The notes: a model not told the origin generated them from the letters alone. A stretch of 64,000 nucleotides of DNA from Numida meleagris (GCF_002078875.1 NC_034414.1:11334225-11398224); one strand, 5' to 3'. Shown: positions 30,444-46,442, counted from the stretch's first letter. Numbers and translations: made by a program.

Positions 30444-33400
30444 GGTTTTAGCTTCACAATTAATTTAACAGTATCTCTACCACACTCTATAGTGTTCTCT
30501 AGCTCACCTGCTGGCTACAGTTCTTCCTTTTGTTACAAGAAAGTATAATTTCAGAGTTATGCCATTTATTTATTATTAACACACCATACTGTCCTTTATT
30601 TTTTTGTCCTCATTTTAATACCCTAAATTATGGTTGAGTCCTGGTGTGTTAGCAGTGCCATTACAGAGAACAAAAAATTAATACTCTGTCAGCCTTGGAA
30701 TACTTTGCTGACACAAAGCAGTAAAAGCAGAGCAAAGGTATTTTAGTTTTTTTTTCCTCCCTTGAGGAAACTGAGCATGCAGGGAATTGACTGGTTTTAA
30801 TTTTTAATTACATAAGGTACATATTTCGCCCCTCTAACTCTCTCAGTGCAAGAATGGATCAAGAAGCTTCTCAGTAGCTGTCTTGGCAAGAAATCAGTCA
30901 ATGTATTGTAGCTTTTTTTTTTTTTTCAAATTTCTTCCCCGATTTGGAATGTTTGCATGAAGATCCATTCTTTTAAATTTGTACAAAAGAAGACAGAACA
31001 TGTTCAGACAAGTCTGCTTTAGGTACCAGGGTGTGCTGGTCTTTCATAACCAGGCCTAAGAAGAATGCCAAAAGAAGAAAATCTGTCATGTTTTGCAAAC
31101 CGATCTCTTCAATCTCCTTGTTGTGTTGATTGTCTATTTACATTTGGCTCTGCTGTTTATATATAAATTGGTGTTTACAAGCTATGGAAAATCACCCCAG
31201 ACTTCTGTTTCATTTGTCAGGTTGAGCAACGTTTTCAACTGAATAAAAGCAGCATAAAATTGTACCATGCTATTCCATGTAGAGATAATGTAAATATTCT
31301 TGGATTAAGGGAGGAAGCTTATTGGGTTTTATTTATAGGATGTATGGACTTACTTTCCAGATCATGGTTTTGTGAGTTGTAAGGAAAAAAAGGAAGTCTG
31401 GCCAACAGAAGAGACAGCTTTTCTGAGATCCACAGTAGGGGGAAGGTTTTGGTTTAATACCAGTCTTTCCTAAAATATGACTGTAAGACATAAGCTTACT
31501 CTCCAAGTTTTGAGTTTGATGATGGCTTACCCATTTCGGGATTATGCCTTAAAACCTGTCTCTTCACATATAGATCTTGAACAGCCATTTGCACATTATC
31601 TTCATGCAATCACAGAATAATAGGAAACAGCAGCAGAAGAGCTGTGCCAGATCACACACTGTAGGACCTCCCCTCCCAGGCACAGTAAGCAGACAGAGGA
31701 GAGTGTACCGCTCCTCACAATGTTGTTGGGGCACAGCGGAGACACAGATGCCCGCCACTTCTTCAGGATTGAAGAAAAGGTTTACAGAGGTAACACATAA
31801 GGCAATACTATATAGCATCTCCTCTGTCTAATGACACAACTTCAGCTCTTCCTGAACAGGGAGGATCTGAGCAGGACCTGAGCACTGCCTTACTGCCATC
31901 CTCACAACACAGCAAAATCAGTTGCCCTAACAATTGCCTGCTTACAGGTAAAGAACTTTAGTGCAAATCCCAGTTGAAAATATTGAGCTGCCTACTACCA
32001 CTTCCAGCTCTCACCTCAGTGTTTAGGAGTGAGGCACATATAGATTGCAGCAACAGATCCTGAAGGCTACAGATTCCTTGTTGCAACCACTAAAACCCAA
32101 TAAAGAACACATGACAGAGTAGGTCAGTGCTGGGGAATTTCCATCAGAAACAAGACTTGTGCAGCACCTCTGCCACGTAAAGACGCACGTCCAAATCAGT
32201 ACACAGCTCATTTGATGTACACTTTCTGTTCTCACGTGCCGAGAGGAACAGCAGCTTGTGGAAGCACCGTACTGTGTTACATAAAATTTGAGCCGCTTTT
32301 CAGCTTTAGGAAAAACTTCTGAATGGCCTGTTCCAAATGGAAATTGCAATGATGAATATCAGTGAAACCTGACAGATCTAAGAAGTTGCTAGCTATGCAC
32401 ACTAGTTATTGCAATCACCGAGTTTAATTAGTTCTATGATAAATATCTCATAGTGTTGTAATGTTCTGAGGTCCGGCCAGATGACAATAAGTCTGACAGT
32501 TTCTTTTGTCACGTTTCATCTAATTTCTTTCAGTGACTTCAAAGGAGTTACTATTTACTTGCTTCACAGCAAGAAGAGAACAATGACAAAAATTTAACTT
32601 CATTTCTCATTATTTTTGCCAGTGACCTAGGAAAACAGTCTGAATTTTCGCATTTTACTGTATTGCTGGCACAGCAAAATCTCTTGCAAATTCTTTTGGT
32701 ATACAAAACAGAATGTCCTAAGCAGGCAGACAGGAGTTGTTTCTCAATCATTCCACTCATGGTCTTTGTATACTTTCTGGATTAAATAGGAAGATATGCT
32801 TTGAAAATACACTGCAGCATATTACTCTGAAAATCCATTTAAATAGATGTTTACGCTCTCCATGCCTCAAAGCCTCTATTTTCAATAATCTGTTTCATAG
32901 GTACTTTCCACATCTGATAAAGTACTGATAGAACAGAAAACACTTTTCAGAAGGCTATGTGGTCATTGCTTTCCAAGTCACCTAAACCGCTGCTACACAG
33001 CCAGCATAGTCTGGCTCCTGCCCAGTATTAACCTCTATCTTTCTGCTGTCACCATCCTACTTCCTCATTTCCTCCTGTACACAAACCTGGAAAGAAGTAA
33101 CTCCTGAGGCACTGCAAAACAGAGGCAGGAGCTATCTTCCACCTTATCGCACTCAGTGCCTCTTTACCCAGGGCACCAATGGGGAAACTCTAATCATATT
33201 CAAGGATACTCCAGCCCACTGACTTCTTGTGGACTCATGCAGTTAGTTAAGTAAGGGGAAATTTGCACTGGGAGAGAAGGTATAATGATACTTATGTTAC
33301 CCAGCAGTTCCAAGTAGTAAGTATCATGGTCACAGTCAGAAAGCTAGAATAGTTGCTTTGCTGTACTTGGAATGCAAAATAATCATAATAATTGCGTGGC

Positions 33401-36400
33401 ACCTCTGGGCAAGTATTAGCTTCCTAACAGCTGCCTCTCTCAGCTTCCCACTGGAATAAGGGGCAACCCCATAACCAGGTACTCTGCAAGGCTCGTCAAG
33501 TGCCTGCAGGTCAATAGTCACAACAGTCATTTGAGATGCAAGCGCCCTAAAGTTTTAATTAATCCAGTATACACTATAAATACTGAAATATGTATAAAAA
33601 ATTAATTAGGTGGTCTATGCAGCTCTGATTTCTCAATTAGTACTTACCATGCCGGAAAATTATATTACATGACTTTGAGATACATAAGGAAGCACAGGAC
33701 TTTGGGGATTTTTTTCTCTAATGTAATTATTACTTGTCATGAGTTCTTGCTAACTTCAGGCTCTTTCACCTCCTAGAGCTCCAAAACATGGGGGAAGAGA
33801 GCTCCAGCCACCTGATATTATAAATCCAGCCAGGCAGTAGGAAACTGTCCTGTCAGATACAAATAATAGCTGTATATCAGCAATTCTGCAAGTTTTCTAT
33901 TCATAACATTTTAGAGCCCAGGCGATCAGCAGGCATGTTCTGGAAGGGCCTCAGAATCTGTTTAATTCTCTTTGTTTCCTAGAGTTCCTCCCACTGAGGG
34001 TGTAACTTAGTGTAGTTTGTTACATTTTCCTACTTTAGTTTAAATGCAGAGTTTAAATTCCTATTTGCAACAGTACCCAAACTGATATCTTGACATTGAG
34101 CTAAACAGCCATGAACTTGGTTCCCAAGGAGCCTACGAAGAAACATCTGCATGGATATACATAGATAATCATAAGCCTACCTGTGCACCAAGGTCAGATT
34201 TCTTATCCTGGCTGACACAGCACACTAATGTGGGATACGCTGCTCCCAAATCAGAGATGTCTTGTATCTAGCCCGTTTTGTGGGCTAAGAAAGTAAATGT
34301 GTGCACACAAACATTAAACATTTCCTAAATAACATAGAGTTTCAAAAGTGCCCAGCTCCCACAACTCCTATTACTGAAATCCCTTTCAATGTCTTCTGAA
34401 TGTCAAGGAAAATTGGCACTGTCAAAACTTAGTCTTGCCTACATCAAACTAGAGTAAAACAAAGCAAAAACCAAACAAGCAGGTAAAAAGAAAACTGTAA
34501 TTCTCTGAAGGGTTAATGCATCTCCCTTCTTTCCTCAGAAGTATAAGTGAGTCTAAACTGACAGTTCTAGAGGTGAAACTTTCATTTCTCACAGAGGTAG
34601 AAGAGTACAGGTAGTAGAAGTCAAGTTCATAAATATTCCTCAGAAATGACTTTGAAGGACCCTCTCTATGAAATGTGTAACTTAATCTCCAGTTTCATTA
34701 ATTCCTTAACTACTGCACTGAGAGTGCCAAAAATAGGAATTAATCAATAGAAACTGTAGTTATGGTGGTTTTTTTTAATCATGACCTCTCTCCAACAGAA
34801 ACTACTAACCTGCCCAGCTACCTTTGCCACACATGCTGTACAGCTTAATAAACACATTATAAATATAAATACTCTCATTTCTGGCCAGCCTCTGAGTATA
34901 GCCAGGTCATTGTGACTTCCGTCCTTTATTAGCATCAGCTGGTTACAAACCACTAACATACTACTAAGTAGCTTAGCTCTGTTCCCGATAGCTCTGTTCT
35001 GAGATATCTACGTCTTGATTTCTGTCTGTGTTTCAATCTTTTAACATTTGTTATATATCTATTCTTTTGCATTCCAGCAAGTAAGAAAGATGGCTTTAAG
35101 TTTTATCACCTCTGCAATGAGGTCAGTAGGGTCACAGGTAAAGCAGTACGAGCTTATAAAGTGTTAGGATAGGTACTGTAAGGAACACCTTGGGATAACT
35201 GCAATAAGCTGTTCCTGTGCAGAAAATCATGCTGGTATTCTTCTTCCAGAGTCACTACCATACCAAGTAGCCTACAGAGCCAAAAGCAACATGAAGCAAT
35301 TTGACATATCACCTTTCAGAGGGGTGAAGAACCAACAGTTTAATCATTAAGAGTGGCTACTGAGAAAGCAACGCCAATTAAAATGGGAAAAGCAAGGAAA
35401 CTAAAGCACAGGCCTTCTCTCATCTGCAAGATGATAGGTATTAGCCAGGGTGCTGTAGACAGTTTCTACAACTGGCAACTCTTATCACGTCTTTGGAGAG
35501 AAAATATTCTTCACTTTGTTCCCCTAGTGTTGTGAGGTTATATGTGTGAATAACCATCAGCCTGTGCTATCTAGAGCCAGCTGCCTTTCAGAGCTCCATT
35601 ATCTGGTTCCTGCATATAGTGCCCAGCAAGACAGATTGAAAAAGAACTTTGGGAGTTTTAAGACTGCAGATAAGATAATTAAAAGATTCAGTGTTTAAAA
35701 ATATTTGGTGTTTAAAGAGGAATGTCTCTAGACTAAAGAGGCAGATTTGAGCTGAACGAACGGAAATGCTTGCTGAAATCCTGTTTGGCCTCATTTCATC
35801 TAATATTAAGTAAACTTGCTGGAAGAGATTTTAGTTTCAACCTGGCTTTTAATTAGCACACTGTTTATATCATCTATTATGAGGCTTCACTTTGGATATG
35901 ACCCTGCTTCTGCTGCAGTCAACTGCAGAAATACCACTAATATCAGGGGGAGCAGGATCAATGCTTTACTTTGTACATTTCATATTTAATGTAAAAAAAA
36001 AAAAAGGAACTGGTATTTATGTTTTGTAGTTATTATCAGGTTAATATGCTAAAGGCAGCTTGACAGGGAATTAATGAGCAAAATAAGGTGGCTTCTTCTG
36101 GACTGAGGTCACTTACAAAGAATGCACAAATGAAAATAAGGTTGACTCGTATTTACTTAACTATCTTCCTACATTGAATTCCTTTGGCAATGTATCTTTA
36201 AACATTTAAAGCCCTGTTTACAAGGAGGCTCTGAAAGTAGCTTCAAACCATTATATCCCTAATTGAATTCCCCAGGAGTCCTGTAAACTCGGAGGAAAAA
36301 AGAAAGAAATCATAACATTTGCTAAATCATCTCAAAACATATTTCACTGCAAGGTTATGTGACCTGTTATAAGTCTGATGAATAGGATTGAACTACTGAA

Positions 36401-36835
36401 ACCTTTTATTATTTAGACTGAAATCAAACAAAAGTTTCCCATTTGAAGGCTGATAATTAAATTATGCTTGCTCTGACTTTTATCACTAATTAAGAGTAAC
36501 AATTTTGGCACAAGACAAGTACACTGAAGATAACACAATTAATTACAGATACATAGCTTTTGTATAATGGCACAGGGCAGAGCAGATGCAAATGAGTAGA
36601 CTAGTAGGTCAATATTTAGAGAAAATGACTTTGGGGGAAATTATGGTTAAAAAAAAGACACAATGTTTCAATAACTAATATTCCATCTACATCCTTCAAA
36701 CCAGAAGCTTTTTAAAGTGGAGTTGCAAAACTTCACACTATTTCCAACCAGCTATGCCAGTAGCGTAGTATCCCCTATATGAGACAGATTGCATAAGAAG
36801 CTACAGTTAATATCTTAAAATGTTAAATAGCTTCA

Positions 36836-36979
<144 letters not shown>

Positions 36980-39900
36980 AACAGAAGAGAGTCTCTGATC
37001 AGAAATAGCACAAATTTGTCTTGACAGGTATTTCTGCAGTACTGATAGTGTTCTTGTGTTCACACAGTCCCACGGAACCTTCTCCTTAATGTAATCCCTG
37101 CCAATTTCACATTATCACATCAAAGCCCTCAACTAACATTGTTTTCTCTCAGTGTCAAGGGTGTAGCAGTCTCAGTGAACTGCACATTTTCCTACTTCTT
37201 GCTGGTTTTTTGGTTTTTTTTTAGTTAACATTCTCTGCCCTGGCACAAGGTAAAAAAGTATAAAACCTTTCAAACATACCATAGATTCTTTAAAAAGAAG
37301 AGTGGTATGTATTTCTGTTAATTTTTCACAAGGTTGTTTATCTTTGGTCATGGACAGCAAAATGACAAGTATTTTAGAAGTAACCTAACACTGCAGTAGC
37401 TACTCTGATGTTCAAATTTTAGTATCCTTAGGGTAATCTTAATTCTGAGATCTTATGACATTGTAGTTTTTATATCTATACCAACAACTCAGGTACATTA
37501 TTTCAAAAATTCACTGCAGTATTAAATAGTCTCCTAGACAATACTCCAGCTCTTAAGATTTAAGGCTCCAACATCTTGGCTCCCAATTAAACTAACATCC
37601 TTTGCCATACACACCTCACTATAATGTATAAATTGCTCGTCTGTCTGAGCAGTTTTATAGTTTTATGCACTATCATGTACCTTGGCAATTATGGAGCTGC
37701 ATACACAGAGCATTTCAGAATAAAACCTACTATATCAAATTTAATTTGACCTTAATAAATGTATCAAAGAGTACAAACGTACAAAAGCAGAATGTTCTTC
37801 ACTTTGTATTAGGATTTGCATTCAACGTACAGAAAATGGGAGATGTGACAGAACTGTGTCTGTTAAACTCACTTTTTTTTTCCTAGCACCTTAATTTGTG
37901 CTATATATGAGACTGTGGCTAGGATCACTAAGAGTATTTATCCATCATTTCTAAACCTCACAGCCACCCAAGCATGTGACTATAATTTGTCTGATTAGTA
38001 GTTAAGTAAACATATAATGATTTATGTATCAAAGATGGAAAGAAACTGTTTTTTTAGACAGAAAAAAAAGTTTGCTTTCATCCTACCACAAATCAGTGGT
38101 ATCAAATACTATTAAAAAGTTAAGGTACACTTCAAGCATTTTTGTTTTCATTTTAATTCCTAAAAAACTTTTTTTCGTCAAATCCCACATGGTGACCTAT
38201 GACATTGTTTAAACAGTGCCAAATTTTCTTGTCATATCCCCATTACATTCATAACCATTGATGCAGTGCAGAAATGCTACTGTGTGTGTCTATGAGGGTT
38301 AATTTACCAACAACCCTCCTCTTGGGAAAGCCCTAAGATGTAGGTTAATAAAGGTCAAGCAAAAAATAAACACTTTACAGTATTTTTTTAAAATCCATTT
38401 CTCAAGAAAATCAACTTATAATAAAAAGGTCTTTGTGCAATTACTGCTATGGCACTGGGGCGTGAAAGAAACTCGCTTTGAGCAGCTATTTCTTTCATTT
38501 TAGCTGAGGTAAGCCTGGCTGTGCGTTTTAGGTTATGAGTTAAACTTGGTTAGATTGGAGTTGATCCCCATGCGCCCAGACCAGGCATTTACCTCCGATA
38601 AAATGGTGCTCGTTTTGCTGCATGGTGTTACTTTACACTTGCTCTACAGGAGTCCAGCAAATAAAAACACAGTCTTTGTCTGATAGAAACAACTGCAGGA
38701 TATTGTAGAATTCAAACATAATATGATTAACAATCATTTTCCATAGTTTCCAAATGCCATCTAATTAAATGGACCCAAGGATTCACAAATATCCCTTTCA
38801 ATCGCCAAGCACGGCTGGCATTTCAAGGGAAATTGCACAGGTACAAGACACCAGCACAAGCTCAGAAGATTCAGGAAAATAGAGCAGGGGCTGTGGTTAG
38901 AGTGATGTTGCAAACATACACCCACAGCAACTCTTCACACCATAGTGTCATAAAAATAATTTGAAACATATTATTAGCGGCAAATCCTTAAACGGTCATT
39001 GGCCTCTTCTCTATGAAATGTAGACTTGTATTCACTATTATCCAAAAGAGTTTTAAGACTCTCAAATGTTCTCTGCAAGTGTGGAGAACTACCACTGCAT
39101 GTTCTACCTACTTGCTCTATCTGCTCCCCTTCCTTGAAGTACTTACTTTGAAAGTGGGATCAGGTCCTCGGCCTATATAAAGCAACATAACTCTGACTAA
39201 ATGGGACTTAAACATTAAGAGAGCAAATTGTGGCTTACACTGAAAAGAATTACTGAAAGAAGCCCATACCAAATGGCAATCCTTCCTTCCCACTGGTCTT
39301 CTCACTGACACATATTAAATACTATTCCTAGGTCAATACTGGTTTCATCCAGAATTATTCTATCCATAGATGTCCATTTTCAGCACAGGTCAAGTGAAAA
39401 GCACAAATAAGCATCAAAATGCCAGTGACTGTACAAGCATCACTGATAACTGTATCGTTAAATGTAAAATGAATATCAAAAATACAATAGAAAATTTTTT
39501 TACAATTTGTCTCACAAAGTTTTGTTGTTTTTTTCCCCCCATCTTGATCTTACTGAGTGGGGAGAAACTGGGAAGAGGGACTGATTGGTGCACTTCATAA
39601 ATTCAGCTACATGCCCAGAAATTTTAATTGCTGAGATGTTCTTCAGGTCTTTCTGAGAAGCAAGACGATAGCAGATGCCCGAGAAACACTTTGACTCTGT
39701 CTCTTTGCATTCATAAAAATAGCGTATTGTTGGATCGGCACTTTCCCCTTTTGTCTCCTCTGTGCTAAGTTGTTGATGATGCCATTTTTTGCCATCTGCC
39801 CTAGAGCTTCATTAAAGATACATGAATGAACTAACTGGGCTGCTATCTTGTGAGGAACAGGTGCTATTGTTTGTCCCCGAAGACTTGCACTAAAGATCTC

Positions 39901-40023
39901 ACTCAGAATACTTGAGAAAGAGCATCTGCAGCAGTCAGTCAGAGAGTAACTTGGCAGAGCCCATACTACGGGCTAATATGCAAACAGTGACACTCAGGGG
40001 GACTCATTTTCCCTTTCATGAAG

Positions 40024-40058
40024 GTTTTTTTTTTGGTTTTTTTTTTTTGTGTGTGTGT
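40024..40058. repeat. T-rich and (GT)n simple repeat
   Basis: Two T runs (nine and thirteen bases) separated by GG, followed by GTGTGTGTGTG. Confidence 0.9.
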
Positions 40059-43000
40059 GATGGGTAATAAATGTTTGGTTTTGAACAATTCTGACAGTCT
40101 ATATCTTTAACTGAAATGCAGCAAACCCTGACAGAGTACTGAGGATATTCCTTCCAAAATTCAGTTCTTCAGCCTCAAATATAATTCAGCTACTTCATAA
40201 GATTGATTTCTGTTTCTGTACAACAAGCTCAGGTTTAACTGTGTTAAACATGAGCAGCCACCAAGATTAGGAAACTCTTAAAAAGTAGTGTACCATTCCT
40301 TTAATATCCCATCACAACTCTGACAGCCCTTGGGAACTGATTACAGCACTTCCTTGCCTGAGATCTAAGTCAGGAAGCAACTTTAGAGCAAATCAGCCCT
40401 GATTAGTTCAAGAAGCAACTTCCAATTTGATTCTCCCTGAAATGATACAAGCTGGTGGCCCATTTGATAAGCTGAGCAAATCTGCAGTGCTTTGTCCCAT
40501 GGGCATGTGAATGCTAATCTTAAAAGTCGGCTGGACAGTCCTTGTTAGAAAGTTGCTGATGTTTAGTATTGTGCATGGAAAATGGAAGCCAGAGTGATAC
40601 GGCTTACCACTGCAATGCCCTGAATAAAAATGACCTCTTCTGGACAGGGAGCATAGCACAAATAGTGAGAACATCAAAGGAACAGGAAGGGTTCTGTCTT
40701 TAAAAAACAAAACTGCTTCTAAAGCAACTAGCATTACAGCTAGAGAAGCAAAGGCATTTGGAGAGAATGACAGCAGCAGAGCAAGCAAAAAAGGCAGCTC
40801 GCACATTTCTGTGTAGCTGAGCTGATCACAGACTCCAAGAGCAGAATGAAACCCTACCCTATGCTGGTGGCTGAATTCCTCTCCAACTTTTCAGGATCAA
40901 ACTTGACAAGCTACCACTCTTGTGCAGGTGGCTTCAGGAAAGGGGAGAATAAACTGCCATTGAAAGCAGGCACATACTTTGTAATATTTTATCAATACAA
41001 CCAGCACTAATATAAAATAATTTGATAGGCGAAATACATTCTAATCCCCAGAATAGTCCAACATCCAACTATTTCAAACCATTGCCTTTGAATTCTCCCA
41101 CCGAAGAAAGATTTGATCCTGATTCTCAATTTGTAGCTATCCCGTGATCTGTGCTGAATCTAGAGGAGTACTCCACCACGTGTGATGTGAGAAACAGTCA
41201 CTGAAATTTGCTGAATTGACTTTTTAAAAAAATTTTGTTTAGGATGTACAGCGCGTTTAGTGCATGAACTAAGTACTGTGATGCATCTCTGTGAAAACCT
41301 AATGCATTTACAGGCAGCCTTAAGCTTTTCATTGTTTAAATTTGAATTTCTATCTAAGAATTTTGAATTTCTTAGCTAATTGGTACAGCCAGACTACAAT
41401 TTTATCCTGTGTACGTAAATATTAAGCTTTTAATTTCTATAGTAAAAATACATTTGAAATTTTCTACTCCCTTCTTTAAAAATTTTAGGGTTATAACAGG
41501 ATTTGCCAGAAATAGGCAGTGTAGCAAGTAAAAATGTGCATTTTAGAATGCTCAAAACACGTGCTTATATGGTGGAAAATAATGGCTATAATATCTGATA
41601 GGTCAACAGATTACATTTTAGGTTCATTCATTTCAAAAATCTTACTGCCACTGAAGGCATTGTTTATGCCCACAGTTCCACTAATACACAATTTTAAATA
41701 CCCTGCATATTGTATGTGTTTACCTCACCTCTATTTTAAGCAGTCTATATATGATATACAACTCTGTTGTTTTTATAACGCCATTGGAATTTTATTTAAA
41801 AACAAGGCATTTTTTTGTTGTTCTTTGTAAGAGAAAAATAAAAGGGGAAAAATGTGAAATTGCTTTTACTTTTATTAGATTAAACTGGTGACGGTGCAAG
41901 AAAGTAAACACCATGAAGCATAAAGATGGAAGGACTTCTATCGGAACTCAGGTATGCGAAAGTCAGCGGGACCACAACGCTTCAAAGCAGTGCTAAGATT
42001 TCTGCAGGTTTGTGTCCTAATCTCCTTCCCAACTCTGCCAATATTCAAATGAAATCATGCTGTGACTGAGTTCTTTTTTTGGTCCCCAAAATGATCTATT
42101 TAGTAAACTGCAGAAGAATTGTACTTTAAAAATGAAAAGGTCTTTGGTTACAATTGAATGGCCTGGCTGTTTTATTTGTGCTACTCTGATGAGGCAAAGT
42201 GACTGTCAGGCTGGGTTAACAGTTATAAAGGACTTGGCTACTTTGTGTGCCAGTGGTGGCTGGGCCTTTTGTTCTGAGCTCAGAAATGTAACTGATGAAC
42301 TATCAAGACTTTGAATTAATGCACCATCAATGTCTAACATTCTCTAATCTTAAGCTAATATGTGAGAACAGACCCAAGCGCTTAAGTGAGAAATCTCGCC
42401 TAGCACAAATGATCCCAGGGAATCATCTGTTACTGTGTAGAAGGAAGGACAACCTATGGAAGGTGGGCTCCAGCCGGCCCAAAGTGATCACACAGGCACT
42501 GCATCATAGCTAAGACACACAAAATTGCATTGACATAGCTCCCACACTGAAAATTATACACCAGCTGCTTTCTGCTCCTGCTAGCAATATAGAATCACTA
42601 GAGCCTATATCACTATATAGGGAGGTATATTATGTTCTAATTTATCTGCCATCTAATTATCTACAGTCTAATTGAAAAATATTTCCTCTCAGTGAAGTAC
42701 ATGAGCCACAAAGAACATGTCTGCCAATGAGATCCCCGGGGAAGTGCAGGCAAATAAACTGTAAAAAAGATACCATAGACTTGCAAAGTGAGAACGCTTC
42801 ATATAGGAAACAGGATGAAAAATACGTAATCCACTGCAGAATTTGTAAATGGATTCTAACAGCTATTTTCTTTCTTTTTCCCTCTCTTCCATTTGCCCAA
42901 CAATTCAGTGTGATCTGGAGATTTAAGTCTACTGCACTGGCCACAACACTAATGTGAAAATTGTGGCCGTGATGATAAACAGAGCGTTCTTACTTTCTAT

Positions 43001-46000
43001 TACTTCTTCCTCTCTACTTGAAAACTTCAGATGAACTGAACATAAATTCAGTCTCCCTGGGAAATAAAGAAGTGAGCAACAGAAAAATACTACCAACCAT
43101 ACGGAAAACAAAGTATTTTAGAACACTAGCTCTTGCTTCATTTCTGCCAGCTTCTCGTCGTATTGCCCTGTTTTTATCCAGCTTTCTGACTACCTGGAAG
43201 TAGAGAATTCAACTGAAGATGATCTCATGAAGAGTATGATAAATGGTAATTAAATCTATTTAAATTGTCTGTATTTTAAGAAACTCTCACTAGGAGGGAT
43301 GGAGAACATCGCTGCTCTACAGAAATAAATAAAACATGTTATGCAAAAGTGAATTTATAGTTCATTTGGAGTTAGAGATCTACCACCTTTTCAATCCATA
43401 CAAATGCATAATCTTGTCAATTAAATATTATTGTTAAGGTCTAGTAGTATGTTAAAATCACTTTAAAGTGCAACTAAGGAAAATTCATGTGTGTTTATTA
43501 CTCCTTAAGGGTCTATTAGTGGGTATTTTATTCAGATTTGTGTTGTAAAATCTGCATAAACTCAGCATATTGTTATCCCCATGTGTGCATTTGTTTGGTT
43601 AAAGCATAACAGCAAATCTCTATTTTTGCAACTTCTCGAAAAGTCAAGAGAACTAAAATAGTCCTAATTTTAATCAGATACAAACAGTTATCTCTACAGA
43701 AGTGAAGAGTTGACTATTATGCAAATTGTCACAGTTAGTGGTCACCAAGCCATCACAGAAGACTGAGCAAGTCAATTATTTCAGATATTTCCAGAGACTA
43801 GTGAAGATGTATGTTTCTCATTTGCACCTTGTCTTATTCTTGCCAAAATATGAAAAATATTGCAGCTTAATGATACTTGTTGATATTTTATATACAGAAG
43901 CTCCATTACTTGAGCTCAAATCTAAATATAAATTATGTCAGAAATTCCCCATTAGCTTATGTTTATATGGTGATACCAAAACATGCAAGATTTTTGGAGT
44001 ACGCTGAAATTTTCTGTTGATGGAAAAAATTAGAGCAAGAGACGCTTTAAAATTTGCATTTCATATTGGTTCTTTCAAGCAGAGTTTTCTCCCCACATCC
44101 TTTCAAGAGGGAGCTCTTTTTTTGAGTAGCAGCCATCACTAGTTATTAACAGGAAACTAATTCCTTCAACTGAAGGGCTTGCAACGTGCAGTGCAAAAAA
44201 TCACCTAACTCTGCAACACTGATGACTGCTAAAGGAAGGATTGTCTTTTGCTCTAAAAAACAGCTCCTGAAGAAGTGAGAATGAAAACAGAAACATCTCA
44301 TAGTGCCTCCGATCAAAACTTCAAGGTTGTTTTTTCTCAGTGATCTGAGACAAATCCAGAACATATCTGAAACCCATGACTAACTGATGCTAATAGGTAT
44401 TCTGCCATTTACTTCACTACAGGAAGAATTTCATCGTGATCGGCATTCTTTTAGCTTTCTATGTTCCTGACAATATTCCAGGGTTTGTAACCATTTTGTA
44501 TTGTGACTGTATTTTGCAAAGCACATACAGCCATTAATTAATTCAAGCTCAAAGACCATGTTATGTCTGTAGGGTACACTGGAGGACACTGATACAAAGT
44601 GACCCTGGTTTCTTTTTCCGACAAAGTAACAACGCAACGCAGGTATAAAATAATTCCATTATAATCCACTGCTTGTAACTTCTACACCCTATTGCACAAC
44701 TGTATACGGGGCTACCCAAAGTTCAAGGCTATGGCTAATGAGGGACACTCTCTGCTGGAAACTCAGAAGGAGGCAGCTTTGGAGCAGGTACATGTCAGCG
44801 GCACAGAGTTTAGCTCATGAACACTTTGTGCTGGCAGGACACAAAGGTGGAGGTGAGTCACAGCTGCGAAAAGGAGACGTCTTTTCCATCCCACCCAGTC
44901 CTGTGGCTGCTTTCTTCAGGTATTTAGTCCTCTGTGAATTAACCCTCCTTTACTGTCTCCCTTCACATAGACAGCGTTGCTACTTTTCCTCAAGCCTAAA
45001 CTGATAATAGGTGAGAGGCCAGGTCAAAGGAGTCATTCACACCCAGTGAAAGTATTCATACTTATGATACATTTTTGAAGGAGATTTAATGCAGGAGAGT
45101 AACCTAGATAACTTCCCCAAATCACATGATGTTTATGGAATGTCTAGATAGAAACACAAAGGGTTATCACAGGCAATTACGTGCAGAACTGGTTTAAGGC
45201 AGAAAACTCCTGTGTCTAGAGATCAAAGTCAAATCAGAATACTGATTGCATGCAAAAATTAATTTGTTCCATCTCTTCCTAGGATTCCTCAGATTCTGAC
45301 ACAATCTGACCATCTTTACTCAGAAAAGGCTCCAAGAAGCTGGCACATTTGCATACAGTGACTGAGGTGACTGCCACTGCTAGGTGTACAGTAATTATTG
45401 CGGATTTGGGAGTAAGCAACAGAGAGCTTCTCACATCCTAGCGACATACACGCAGCCTGCTTCCTTCCTATACCAACTGTGTCTGGCTCAAGTCAGTTAT
45501 GTTGGCTCCTCAAGTTTCTACAGCATTTATGATTCATCTATAAAAACATGTTGAAAGAATAAAATCTTTTAAAAGGTAAAATAAGGCAGAAAACCGGGAA
45601 ATTCATTTTAAAGTGAGCATTAGGTATTTCCTATCCAAGTTTGGGTGTTAAAATTCCAGCAACAGCTATCCTTCAAACCCAAATCCACACTGCTGTGCTG
45701 CCTTTTCTGCAGACTACCCTTGATATTCTAGAAGGAATGCCAGCCTTCCAATTTTCTGGCTTTCTCCATTTTGTAAGAACTCCAGCGTTATTTAAAGCGG
45801 GCTTTTAGCTTGCCAACAGATCTCTGCCATGAATCCTCCGCTCTCACTCCCGCTCTTAGTGGGGCTATTTTCTTCAGCTGCTCATGGCAGTCGGTAGGAA
45901 GCGGGAGCACGGAGCTGGGCTGCGGTTCAATTTCTGCCTGCCGAATCCACACTCAAGGGCTGGTTCTGCAACTGCAGCATGCCCAGAGTTAGTGCAATGA

Positions 46001-46442
46001 AACACACGGGCAAATCTACATAGCATTATCAGGCAGCAACAATGGTCCTTTGTCCAGCTGTGGCTGTCCCCCCCTCCACAGCCAGGCCTTATCTGCTCAG
46101 GAAATGCCTGTTTTAACTGACAGGTAGGAGATTAAATCTACAGCTGCCGAAACACAATCTCCACTCTGTTAGATAGGCTTTCATTGAAAGGCACTACAAA
46201 CACATAATTTGTTTATGTTGTACCAGCAATCTTTGACAAAGCAGACTGTCTAGCTGAGACAAATGTGGTTAAACCCATTTATTGTATTATTTCTGCTACA
46301 CAGAACAAGCTCTTAAAACGTAGAAACTAGACAAGGCACAAAGCTCTAGCTGTCTAAAGAAATCAAGAATAGATGACTTCTTGTTACACTAGCCCCCTTT
46401 ACACAGCGTAGCATGTTCTCTCCTGGAAAACATCCACTGTGA

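Noticed and set aside
40408..40806. 132-codon minus-strand open frame with hydrophobic N-terminus, considered as a secreted or membrane protein gene
   Set aside because: The start looks like a signal peptide, but the rest shows no family, there are no splice or promoter signals, and it lies in an intron of a same-strand gene.
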